From Ponticaulis sp. (GTDB taxonomy: Bacteria > Pseudomonadota > Alphaproteobacteria > Caulobacterales > Hyphomonadaceae): DNA of 22,428 nucleotides. A program made the position numbers and the translations under genes. The notes under the pieces were generated by a model, which made no database searches, was not told the DNA's origin, and was given only the letters and a program-made list of their open reading frames with translations. Within the stretch, counting starts at the first letter, position 1, and the number at the start of each line of letters is the position of its first letter. Location of the stretch: the NCBI GenBank assembly GCA_002699325.1, contig PABS01000125.1, positions 1 through 22,428 of the forward strand, given 5' to 3'. Shown here in pieces: positions 7,611 through 15,778 of the stretch.

Positions 7611-8648
7611 ATGAAGTGGGTCTTGCGGATCCTGCTGGTGGTGCTTGTGCTTGTCGTTATTGCGGCGAGCGCTGGCTTTGCCGGGCTCCAATGGTTTCAG
7701 GGCAAGATTAATGCACCAGGCCCGATGGCAGGCAGTGACGATCAGATCGTCATGGTTCCGCGCGGGTCAGGCGTTATTCGCATTGGACAGCAATTGGAAA
7801 GCGCAGGGCTGATTTCAGACTCTCGCCTGTTCCGGCTTGCTGCCCGATATGAGGGATTGGATTCTTCCCTCAAGGCGGGTGAATACCTCATTCCCGCAGA
7901 TGCTAGCATGGTCGATATTCTTGAGCTGATGCATGAGGGCAAGGTGCTGTTGCACCCGATTCAGGTGATTGAAGGCTCTACCGTCGCACAAGCGTTTCGC
8001 GCCATTGAAGCAGCCGATTTTCTATCTGGAGACATGCCAGAGCTGCCGGAAGAAGGAAGCCTTCTCCCTGAAACGCATGCCTTCACGCGCGGAACCAGTC
8101 GCCAAGAGGTCGTGCAGACGTTCATGCGCTATCAGGATGAGCTTTTGGACGAAATCTGGCCTCAACGGCAGGATGACTTGCCGTTTGACACTCAGGGTGA
8201 GGCCGTCATACTCGCTTCAATCGTTGAAAAAGAGACAGGCGGGCTCGGTGATGAAGACCTGGTCGCCGGGGTTTTCATCAATCGTCTGAACCGGGGTATG
8301 CGCCTACAGAGCGATCCAACGATCATTTACGGGATTTCCAAAGGTGAGCGCCTCATGAGGACCCTGTCAGATGGGCGCGAAGTGCAACGTGGCCTTTTCC
8401 GCTCTGAGATTGACCGGGAGACGCCCTACAACACTTATCAGATTGACGGTCTGCCCCCGACACCAATCTGCAATCCGAGTGAAGCGGCGCTTCGGGCTGT
8501 GCTTCAACCTGCGGAAAGTGACTATCTGTTCTTTGTCGCTGACGGAACGGGAAAGCATGTGTTTGCGAAAAGCAATGCTGAACATAATCGCAATGTGGCA
8601 CGCTGGCGTGCCGTTGAACGCGAGCGCAGACGCGCAGAAGGGAACTGA
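7611..8648 (+). CDS. mltG: endolytic murein transglycosylase MltG
   Basis: Membrane-anchored YceG-family enzyme that cuts nascent glycan strands and ends their elongation. It is 345 residues. One N-terminal transmembrane helix spans about residues 4-27 (leucine/valine-rich), followed by a LysM-like region (residues 45-120) and the catalytic domain. That domain has ILASIVEKETG with the predicted catalytic Glu206, VAGVFINRLNRGMRLQSDPT, and a C-terminal SGLPPTPI-like segment (IDGLPPTPICNPS). The start is ATG 7611, with only a poor Shine-Dalgarno nearby. The fabF-mltG-yicC-gmk order is common in Alphaproteobacteria. yicC begins 3 bases after the stop. Confidence 0.96.
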   Translation: MKWVLRILLVVLVLVVIAASAGFAGLQWFQGKINAPGPMAGSDDQIVMVPRGSGVIRIGQQLESAGLISDSRLFRLAARYEGLDSSLKAGEYLIPADASMVDILELMHEGKVLLHPIQVIEGSTVAQAFRAIEAADFLSGDMPELPEEGSLLPETHAFTRGTSRQEVVQTFMRYQDELLDEIWPQRQDDLPFDTQGEAVILASIVEKETGGLGDEDLVAGVFINRLNRGMRLQSDPTIIYGISKGERLMRTLSDGREVQRGLFRSEIDRETPYNTYQIDGLPPTPICNPSEAALRAVLQPAESDYLFFVADGTGKHVFAKSNAEHNRNVARWRAVERERRRAEGN

Positions 8649-8651
8649 TTT

Positions 8652-9542
8652 ATGCTCTCCAGTATGACGGGATTTGGCGCCGCCAGCGGTGAACGCGACG
8701 GGCTGACCTGGCATTTTGAGGTGAAGTCTGTGAATGGCCGGGGCCTCGATATACGTCTTCATTTGCCGACGGGAACAGAGCCGCTGGAAGCAAGCATCCG
8801 GTCTCAAATCAAGGCTGCTGTGACACGTGGCAACCTTCAGGTTTCGCTCAACCTCCGTGAGAGCCGTGAGCAGTTGGGAATGAAGATCAATTCTGTTGCG
8901 CTGAACCAGCTTGCGCGGAAAGCCAGGCTTATGGATCGCTCGAACAAGGTGCGCATGAGCAGCACACGGGCGGCAGACCTTTTGGCTATTAAGGGCGTGA
9001 TCGCCTCGGACGGACGCACGTCTTCCGATATCAGCCTCAGTGACGCCTGTATTGAGGCGATTGCTGAATCTGTTGATCTGGCGTTATCTCAACTTATCCA
9101 GTCTCGCAAAACAGAAGGCGCTGCGCTCCATACTGTTCTCGAGCGGATTATCTCAGATCTTGAAGGCGTGGTGGCAGACGCCAAATCGACAGCGGATGTT
9201 CAGCCAGACCAGATCAAGGCGCGGCTGAGCGAGCGGGTCAATGCACTGATGAAGGATAAGGACCTCGATGGAGAGCGTCTGGAACAGGAAGTTGCCATTC
9301 TTGTCTCCAAGGCTGATGTGACTGAAGAGCTCGATCGGCTGGACGCTCACCTCGAAGAGGCCCGAAAATTGATCGATTCAGACAAAGCGGTGGGGCGCAA
9401 GCTCGATTTTCTGTCTCAGGAATTGCTGCGCGAAGCCAATACGCTGGGCAGCAAGTCAGCAAGTCTTGAAATGACGCGGCATTCATTGTCATTGAAAGGC
9501 CTGATTGATCAGTTCAAGGAGCAAGCTGCAAATGTCGAGTGA
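8652..9542 (+). CDS. yicC: YicC-family endoribonuclease
   Basis: Cytoplasmic endoribonuclease family (YicC/YloC). It is 296 residues, a typical length. The N-terminal signature MLSSMTGFGAASGE and VKSVNGRGLDIRLHLP is clear, as is the C-terminal DUF1732-type part: ERLEQEVAILVSKADVTEELDRLDAHL, GRKLDFLSQELLREANTLGSKS. AAGGGA lies about 9 bases before the ATG. Its last codons overlap the gmk start by 11 bases, implying translational coupling. Confidence 0.95.
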   Translation: MLSSMTGFGAASGERDGLTWHFEVKSVNGRGLDIRLHLPTGTEPLEASIRSQIKAAVTRGNLQVSLNLRESREQLGMKINSVALNQLARKARLMDRSNKVRMSSTRAADLLAIKGVIASDGRTSSDISLSDACIEAIAESVDLALSQLIQSRKTEGAALHTVLERIISDLEGVVADAKSTADVQPDQIKARLSERVNALMKDKDLDGERLEQEVAILVSKADVTEELDRLDAHLEEARKLIDSDKAVGRKLDFLSQELLREANTLGSKSASLEMTRHSLSLKGLIDQFKEQAANVE

Positions 9543-10170
9543 GAGTGCACCTCGCCGAGGATTGATGCTTGTTATTTCAAGCCCGTCCGGGGCTGGAAAG
9601 ACGACGTTGTCGCGCATGCTTCTGGAAAAATATGAAGACGTTTCCCTGTCGGTTTCCGCAACAACCCGTGCGCCACGCCCAGGCGAAGAAGATGGCGTAC
9701 ACTATCATTTTGTAGACCGCGCCCAGTTCGAATCGCTCATCGAACGAAGGGAGTTTCTCGAATGGGCTCGTGTCTTTGATCATTTTTACGGCACGCCCCG
9801 GGCGGCTGTAGAGGAACGTTTGTCCGCCGGCAAAGATGTGATCTTTGATGTGGACTGGCAGGGGGCAGACGCCATTCACGATCAAATGCCGAATGATGTC
9901 GTTTCAGTTTTTGTCCTTCCACCGACGATCAAGGCCTTGCGTGAGCGCCTGGAGGCGCGTCCGGGATCTGACCCAGAGAAGGTGAAGCGCCGTATGTCGG
10001 GCGCACGCAATGAAATTCGCCACTGGCGTCGGTATGACTATGTGATCGTAAACCGAGATCTTGATGACGCCTTCGAGGAGCTGGAAGGTATTCTTGTCAC
10101 AGAACGCCGGAAACGACTTCGTCAAATCCAGCTTGATTCTCTTGTTCAGGATTTGCTCGAAGAAGAGTGA
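9532..10170 (+). CDS. gmk: guanylate kinase
   Basis: Phosphorylates GMP to GDP. It is 212 residues from ATG 9532. The P-loop SSPSGAGKTT is at residues 16-25. The GMP-binding segment follows with SVSATTRAPRPGEEDGVHYHF, then EWARVFDHFYGTPR, DVDWQGADAI and a lid region with arginines. The open frame extends back to 9505, but AAGGAG 10 bases before 9532 favours this start, which overlaps the end of yicC. Its 3' end overlaps the 3' end of rsmA on the other strand by 25 bases. Confidence 0.97.
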   Translation: MSSESAPRRGLMLVISSPSGAGKTTLSRMLLEKYEDVSLSVSATTRAPRPGEEDGVHYHFVDRAQFESLIERREFLEWARVFDHFYGTPRAAVEERLSAGKDVIFDVDWQGADAIHDQMPNDVVSVFVLPPTIKALRERLEARPGSDPEKVKRRMSGARNEIRHWRRYDYVIVNRDLDDAFEELEGILVTERRKRLRQIQLDSLVQDLLEEE

Positions 10171-11003
10171 AGACGAGCCCAGTGGTCGGTCAGCCGTCGG
10201 AACTCATCTTGCGTCAGCGTTTCAGCACGCCGTGTAGGATCGATCCCAGTGCCTTCCAAGAGTGTTTCGGCAGATGCGCCGTCTGGCATAATGGTTTTGA
10301 GACTCGCTCTGAGCATTTTTCGTCTCTGACCGAATGCTGCGCCAGTTACCTTCTGTAGCGCGGAGAGGTTCTGATATGCTTTCTCTGGAGGCAGACGTTT
10401 CAAAGAGACAACGGCTGATGCAACTTTTGGCGGCGGTTTAAACGCCCCGGGTGGAAGTGTGAATGCCATGCGGGATGAGGCCACAGCATGGCTCAGGACA
10501 GCGAGGCGACCATAATGCTGCGTTCCCGGTTGCGCGCAGACTCGTTGCGCAACTTCTTTCTGGAACATCAAAGCCATGTCGCTGATATGTTCCATCTGCA
10601 TCAACCACCCAATGAGCAGCGGCGTGCCGACATTATAGGGCAGATTGGCAATAATCATGAGCGGCGGTTCGATCTCGAACTCACTGATCAAATCGTTGAG
10701 CTCAACGGTTGTCGCATCTGTTTGAAGAACCTGAAGACGTTTCGTTGCCGCGTCTGGCCATGTCTTCAGGGCTCCGGCGAACCTGTCGTCCATTTCCAGG
10801 CATAGGAGTTTACGTGCGCCGTTTTGAAGAATGGCGCGTGTGAGCCCACCCGGTCCCGGCCCGATTTCAATGACATCGCGGCCTTCGACAGGACCTGCTG
10901 CGAGTGCGACCCGCTTCAGAATATCCGGATCGAACAGAAAATGCTGGCCAAGGCGTTTGTCTGCTGGGGCGCGCAGAAGATCAGGCTGGTTCTCATCCTT
11001 CAT
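10146..11003 (-). CDS. rsmA: 16S rRNA dimethyladenosine transferase RsmA (KsgA)
   Basis: SAM-dependent methylase that dimethylates two adjacent adenines in the 3' helix of 16S rRNA during 30S maturation. It is 285 residues from ATG 11003. It shows DKRLGQHFLFDPDIL, the SAM motif VIEIGPGPGGLT (residues 44-55), the acidic motif II in CLEMDDR, and the target-base motif IANLPYN (118-124). The C-terminal RFGQRRKMLR-like part reads AAFGQRRKMLRASLK. The frame is open to 11117 inside pdxA, but those residues are not family-like. ATG 11015 is a close alternative, and neither start has a clear Shine-Dalgarno. The gene overlaps the end of pdxA by 11 bases. Confidence 0.96.
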   Translation of the reverse strand: MKDENQPDLLRAPADKRLGQHFLFDPDILKRVALAAGPVEGRDVIEIGPGPGGLTRAILQNGARKLLCLEMDDRFAGALKTWPDAATKRLQVLQTDATTVELNDLISEFEIEPPLMIIANLPYNVGTPLLIGWLMQMEHISDMALMFQKEVAQRVCAQPGTQHYGRLAVLSHAVASSRMAFTLPPGAFKPPPKVASAVVSLKRLPPEKAYQNLSALQKVTGAAFGQRRKMLRASLKTIMPDGASAETLLEGTGIDPTRRAETLTQDEFRRLTDHWARLHSSSSKS

Positions 11004-12021
11004 GAGCGTTGTCATAGTCCAGTTTATGAGTTGCCATCTGACGCGCCTGCCGCAAGGCAGCGATGAGGCTATCAGGGCGCACCTTACCGCTCGCGGCGGC
11101 ATCATAGGCTGTGCCATGGTCGGGCGAGGTGCGGATGAAGGGCAGGCCGAGGGTGATATTTACGCCGCCCCATATATCCAGAGTTTTTACAGGAATCAGC
11201 CCCTGATCATGATACATCGCCAGAACGGCATCATAACGCCCTTCGAGCATTTCGTGGAAAACCGTATCGCCGGGTCGCGGGCCGGTAACCGCATAACCAT
11301 CGTATTGGAGCTGGTGAATGGCTGGCTTGATGATGTTCTCGTCTTCAGCGCCCAGCATACCGTCTTCTCCGGCATGAGGGTTCAGTCCGCAAACGCCAAG
11401 GCGGGCCTCATGCTCACCAAACAGGCGAGGCAGGGCTTCGAGAACGATACGAGAAACAGTTTGAATGTGTTCTGTAGACAAGGCATCTGGAACGGCGCGC
11501 AACGGCATATGGATTGTGGCCAGCGCCACGCGCAGGCCGCCGCCGACAAGCAACATCACAGGAAGTGGCGCTGGACTGTCAACTGCACGTCCGGCAAGCT
11601 CTGCCAGAAACTCGGTGTGGCCGGGATGTTTAAAGCCAGCTGACTTCAAGAGCGATTTGGCGATTGGATTTGTCACAATCGCAGACGCCTTACCAGACAT
11701 CACATCCTGAACGCACTCCTGAATTGATGCGATAATAGAAGCTGCCGTATCAATAGAGGGGACACCGGCACTTACCGACGGCGTATCAAGCGGGAGAATG
11801 GGCAGAGCGTTTTCGAATACCGAGAGCGCATCACCTGGCTGTTGAATATCCGCGAAAGGCACCTCAAGACCGGCGGCGCGTGCGCGATCCGCCAGAATGT
11901 CAGGCGAGCCCCGCAGATAGAATGCGCAGTCCGCAGTTTTTCTTAATTTCCGCCAGGCGAGCAATGTCGCCAGCGGGCCCACTCCGGCAGGATCGCCCTG
12001 GGTTAGCGCCAGAGGGAGCAT
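10993..12021 (-). CDS. pdxA: 4-hydroxythreonine-4-phosphate dehydrogenase PdxA
   Basis: Oxidises 4-phosphohydroxy-L-threonine in the DXP-dependent route to pyridoxal phosphate. It is 342 residues from ATG 12021. Family motifs are TQGDPAGVGP near the N-terminus, PGHTEFLAELAG, GLNPHAGEDG, AMYHDQGLIPVK (metal-binding His) and RTSPDHGTAYDAA. A GGAAG lies 4 bases before the ATG. An in-frame GTG at 12048 lies within surA and is less likely. Only one base separates this start from the surA stop. The surA-pdxA-rsmA order is widely conserved in Proteobacteria. Confidence 0.96.
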   Translation of the reverse strand: MLPLALTQGDPAGVGPLATLLAWRKLRKTADCAFYLRGSPDILADRARAAGLEVPFADIQQPGDALSVFENALPILPLDTPSVSAGVPSIDTAASIIASIQECVQDVMSGKASAIVTNPIAKSLLKSAGFKHPGHTEFLAELAGRAVDSPAPLPVMLLVGGGLRVALATIHMPLRAVPDALSTEHIQTVSRIVLEALPRLFGEHEARLGVCGLNPHAGEDGMLGAEDENIIKPAIHQLQYDGYAVTGPRPGDTVFHEMLEGRYDAVLAMYHDQGLIPVKTLDIWGGVNITLGLPFIRTSPDHGTAYDAAASGKVRPDSLIAALRQARQMATHKLDYDNAHEG

Positions 12022-12022
12022 G

Positions 12023-13300
12023 CTACTTCCGGATAATCGTTGATTCACGTTTCAGATCGCGCAGTTCACGTTGGCTCTGCAATGCGATCTGCTGGTTGTA
12101 CAGGCGATCTTCAATCTGGTCTCGCGATGGAAGTTCGGCGCCGGACTGAACGCGTTCACAAACGTAGAGCAGAGCGGGACCAGCCGGTGTGTCGATTACA
12201 TCACTTGCCTGACCGTCTTCAACACCACGGATCGCCATGGCTACCTGATCGGTCAGGAGCTCTTCAGGCACATCACCAAGATCAGCAAAAGCAAGGCCTT
12301 CTTCATCGGCCGCTGCGGCTTCGAGACTTCCGCACGTTGGATTATCGAGCTTGAATCCTGTCAACGCGGCGCGGCTTCCTTCGGTCGATAAAATCTGCTG
12401 CAGCGAAACTGTGCGGGGCCCTGATACACCATCCTGAACCGCGCGAAGGGCGTAAATATAAACCCCGTCATCTGTGATGATTGGCGAGCTGAGCGCTGGC
12501 GGCTCCATCTCGGCAAGGACGTCCTGCACTTCGGGTTCGAGTTCGTTCGGTGACACCCATCCAAGATCGCCGCCTACGGCAGCTGTTGGAGAGTTCGAAT
12601 ATTGCTGAGCGGCGAGCTCGAAGCGCGCGCCCTGCTGAAGCTGCTGCACGATCACATTGGCACCCTCCAGGACTTGTTGTTTGTCCTGATCGCTGGGCGC
12701 ATAGAGGAAAATCTCTGCGAGCTGATACCGGGTCTGACCTGCATCTGCCTTTACCCGGTCCAGTACGTTATCGATCTGGAGCGGAGAGATCCGAATACGC
12801 GAGCCGTATAGGCCGCTCATGATGCGGCGCCATGCTATCTCAGCGCGCAGCTGTGACTTCAGGGTTTCGGGCGAAATCCCGTTGGACTGCAGCGTTGCAT
12901 ACATGTCCTCAACCGTCGCCTGGTTTTGACGCGCCATATTACCGACAGACTGCTCGATCTCGTCTTCACCAATCTCGACTTCGTACTCTGCGGCTTTCTG
13001 AAGTTGAAGACGCTCTTCGATCAGGTCTTCGAGGGCGCGAGGAAGCACTTGCTGAAGATTTTCCTGATTTTGAGGAACACCAAGTGTAATCAAAAGCAGA
13101 CGCGCACGTTGCGCGACGTCAGAGATGGAAATGACTTCATCATTGACGATTGCCGCCACACCGCTGAGCAGCCTTGCTTCATTACTCTGGAGTTCCGCAT
13201 CGGGAGTAAGTTCGGAGGCTGTCGCTGTGGCCTGGGCTACTGCCGGGCCGCTCAGACTTGCGACAGCCACACCGGCCATAATCGCTCGCATTCTGATCAT
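12023..13300 (-). CDS. surA: periplasmic chaperone / peptidyl-prolyl isomerase SurA
   Basis: Chaperone for outer-membrane proteins such as LptD. It is 425 residues from ATG 13300, which has GGAG 10 bases upstream (13314-13311). It has a signal peptide ending near SGPAVAQA, a SurA N-terminal chaperone domain (AIVNDEVISISDVAQRARLL through EIAWRRIMSGLYGSRIRIS), and then one recognisable parvulin domain (QLAEIFLYAP, SNSPTAAVGGDLGWV). A second, much diverged parvulin-like region carries two cysteines (NPTCGS and LLYVCERV). The frame is open to 13357, but that would put extra residues before the signal peptide. It sits 100 bases after lptD. Confidence 0.93.
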   Translation of the reverse strand: MIRMRAIMAGVAVASLSGPAVAQATATASELTPDAELQSNEARLLSGVAAIVNDEVISISDVAQRARLLLITLGVPQNQENLQQVLPRALEDLIEERLQLQKAAEYEVEIGEDEIEQSVGNMARQNQATVEDMYATLQSNGISPETLKSQLRAEIAWRRIMSGLYGSRIRISPLQIDNVLDRVKADAGQTRYQLAEIFLYAPSDQDKQQVLEGANVIVQQLQQGARFELAAQQYSNSPTAAVGGDLGWVSPNELEPEVQDVLAEMEPPALSSPIITDDGVYIYALRAVQDGVSGPRTVSLQQILSTEGSRAALTGFKLDNPTCGSLEAAAADEEGLAFADLGDVPEELLTDQVAMAIRGVEDGQASDVIDTPAGPALLYVCERVQSGAELPSRDQIEDRLYNQQIALQSQRELRDLKRESTIIRK

Positions 13301-13400
13301 TTCAGAAAAACTCCAATTCACAGATACTTCAAACGCTATTCGATTTTTCGATAACATGACCGCCGATAAATTGTCACATGAAGATGCAGAAGGGTTTCAG

Positions 13401-15650
13401 CTAGTCAAAATCTGCATTCGTGACGCGGCCCAGCGTATTGAAGCCAAAGCCAAATATAATCGCTTCTGATTCGCCCACGCCCCGGTCGTTGATGCCCGAT
13501 TGCTTATAACCGACCAGGAAGAAGCTACAATCGTCAGACCAGCGCAGGGCGACCTGTTGATTGCGGTTCTGATTGGTTTCGAGGTTCCGCTCAACCCGAT
13601 AGGACAGGTCGAGGCTGTCGTTGATTTCAAAAATAGAGACCAGATACAGCCCCTGAGTGCCGTCTGCATTTGCGCTAAACGACACATCCTCATCAATATT
13701 GAAGTAGGTTGCTCGTCCCCGGAGTCGCCACCAGTTCATACTGGTATTGGCTTCGAACCGCTTGACGTCGAATTCATCATCGACTCGCATGGAGGTGTCG
13801 AAGGAAAAGTTGTTGCTGATATCGAGGCCTGTACCAATCACGTAGTCAGATTCGGTTCCGGCAAGGTTGGAGCCTGCAACAAAGTAAGGGTCGGCTTCTT
13901 CTCGCCAGCGACGACCAACTGTACCGCGTAGCCGGACGCCGTTATCAAACGCAGCCGTAGCGCGAAAGCCAGCAGCGATGCGACCGCCTTGTTCAAAAAG
14001 GTCGTATTCCGTGAAGGGATCAGCTTCGAAGAGGACCGGCAGATCGTATTCGAAATTGGCAGAATCCTCGACAGGAAGTTCGCCATTCGCAACAGAAGAT
14101 TCCCCATACGCGATAGTGACAATGGGTTCGACAGTGATTGTACTATCGGCCCCGCGCCGGATAAACGGCCAGCGTAAAGTTGCCGCAGCAAGTCCTGATG
14201 TGCGTGTATCGGAATCTTCATACCCAGGCGTGTTGTTCGTCATGCGAATGGAGTAGTCATAATAGTCTGTTCGAGCCTGCAGCTTAGGTTCAAAAACCAG
14301 ACCCGCTGGCGCGACATATGAGTTTTCCCATTCAGCAATGGCGCTCACGCGGCGCGTATCATCACCCTCGCTGCGGTCCAACATGGCCATTGACCCGGTG
14401 AGCGAAACCATCCCGAGATTACCGAAATCCATGACTTTGTCCGCATAGGCGAGTGGCGTGACGCGTGCAAAGTCTCCATCGTCATCATTTGCCTGAAGTC
14501 CCTGAACGTGGAACGCTGTGACATCGGTGTAAAAGGACTCTGTCTGTCCGATCGCAAAGATCTGATTGAGCAGTCGATTACGCTCGGTATCCAGGAGACC
14601 TCTGGGATCATTCCAGCCGTCAATATCATAGCGGCGGAGATAGAGATCATCAGTCACGTTTTCGACGCCGAAACCCCACTTCCATGTTTGATCAATCGCG
14701 AACAGGCCTTCGGCAAAAACGTGACCACGAAACTTTTCTTCGCTGGGGATAAGTGTGCCATTAAAATTGTCTGGATCTTCGACAACCCGGCCATTCGCGG
14801 CGTTGAAGAATTGTCGGTCGCCATCGCTGTCAAACTCATAATCATACGCCATTGAACCAGAGATATTCAGTTCACCGGAGTAAAAGCGCTTTCGGTAAGC
14901 CAGATCGAGCGCCGAATTCACATTGCTGTAAAGTTTGGGCGTAATCGTCAGGTCCTGACTCTCGGAAATCGCCCAATAATAGGGCTGTTCATAAACCAAT
15001 CCAAGTTTGGAAGAAATTTCCGGTTTGGGAGTCAGCAGACCTGAGCGGCGCTCAGATGTCGGGTCAGGGTGAGCAAAATAAGGCAGGTAGAAAACAGGCA
15101 CACCTTTCACCTGTAAGATCGCGCCTTCGTATGTGATCATTCTGGTTTCGGCGTTCTGAACAGCGCGGCGCGCACGTAAAGTCCAGGTCGGGGATTTGTC
15201 GCTTTCTTCACAAATCGGGCAGGCGGTATAGATCGCGTATTCCAGAGCGTTTGAACCGTCGCCTGTACGCGTCGCAGCACGCGCCACGACTACCGCATCC
15301 TGTGGGAGCTGTGCTGTGAACTGGGTTGCAACCCCATCAGAAAACTTCTCGTCGACTTCGATTTCCTCAGCCGTGCGGACCGTACCGTCAGGATCGACGA
15401 TCCGAACGTTACCGATGGCGCGCACCTTCAGAGTCTGGAGATTATAAATCACCTTGTCAGCTGTAAGTTCACGACCCTCGTAGCGCGCAATAACATTGCC
15501 CTCGGCGATCATGACGCCGTTCTCCTGGTCGTCGATCAGGGTATCTGCTTCCAGAAAAACTCTATCAGGACCGAATTCCTGTGCGTGCGCGACGATGGCA
15601 GGTGTCAGCGCCATAGCAGACATGATTGCGATCAGTTTTGATTTACTCAC
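13401..15650 (-). CDS. lptD: LPS-assembly protein LptD
   Basis: Outer-membrane beta-barrel that inserts lipopolysaccharide into the outer leaflet. From GTG 15650 it is 749 residues. It has a signal peptide ending near IVAHAQ, an OstA/LptA-like N-terminal domain (VFLEADTLIDDQENGVMIAEGNV), the conserved VPVFYLPYFAHPDP and RSGLLTPK segment, then a long barrel of alternating aromatic strands. The start rests on GGAGG 8 bases before the GTG and a clean signal peptide. ATG 15665 is the alternative, and 15743 is unlikely. It contains only three cysteines, a CPIC pair (144, 147) and Cys708 in DDCSFF. lptF and lptG, often upstream in Alphaproteobacteria, are absent; dprA lies there. Confidence 0.94.
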   Translation of the reverse strand: MSKSKLIAIMSAMALTPAIVAHAQEFGPDRVFLEADTLIDDQENGVMIAEGNVIARYEGRELTADKVIYNLQTLKVRAIGNVRIVDPDGTVRTAEEIEVDEKFSDGVATQFTAQLPQDAVVVARAATRTGDGSNALEYAIYTACPICEESDKSPTWTLRARRAVQNAETRMITYEGAILQVKGVPVFYLPYFAHPDPTSERRSGLLTPKPEISSKLGLVYEQPYYWAISESQDLTITPKLYSNVNSALDLAYRKRFYSGELNISGSMAYDYEFDSDGDRQFFNAANGRVVEDPDNFNGTLIPSEEKFRGHVFAEGLFAIDQTWKWGFGVENVTDDLYLRRYDIDGWNDPRGLLDTERNRLLNQIFAIGQTESFYTDVTAFHVQGLQANDDDGDFARVTPLAYADKVMDFGNLGMVSLTGSMAMLDRSEGDDTRRVSAIAEWENSYVAPAGLVFEPKLQARTDYYDYSIRMTNNTPGYEDSDTRTSGLAAATLRWPFIRRGADSTITVEPIVTIAYGESSVANGELPVEDSANFEYDLPVLFEADPFTEYDLFEQGGRIAAGFRATAAFDNGVRLRGTVGRRWREEADPYFVAGSNLAGTESDYVIGTGLDISNNFSFDTSMRVDDEFDVKRFEANTSMNWWRLRGRATYFNIDEDVSFSANADGTQGLYLVSIFEINDSLDLSYRVERNLETNQNRNQQVALRWSDDCSFFLVGYKQSGINDRGVGESEAIIFGFGFNTLGRVTNADFD

Positions 15651-15658
15651 GGTCCTCG

Positions 15659-15663
15659 CCTCC
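15659..15663 (-). promoter_or_regulatory. ribosome binding site deciding the lptD start
   Basis: GGAGG on the minus strand with an 8-base spacer before GTG 15650. It lies partly within the alternative start ATG 15665, which itself has only a GGGAA-like site. This favours the GTG. Confidence 0.5.
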
Positions 15664-15778
15664 ATGTTCCCGCCGAAACTGGTTATACGTTTCGTCGACG
15701 CGAAAAAAGTCTTCATGAAGGCAAGGGTCAAAAAATCAGGCATTTATGAGTGGGTTGTTGTAATTATGATGGTCTCGC

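Noticed and set aside
11004..11117. Upstream extension of rsmA into pdxA
   Set aside because: The 38 extra residues are unlike any RsmA N-terminus and would overlap conserved pdxA codons. The standard length is reached from 11003.
10831..11643. Plus-strand open frame of 270 codons
   Set aside because: It is antisense to rsmA and pdxA, both intact with catalytic motifs. The translation has no family character and no good ribosome site.
12926..13354. Plus-strand frame over the start of surA
   Set aside because: It is antisense to the SurA signal peptide and chaperone domain and contains no recognisable motif.
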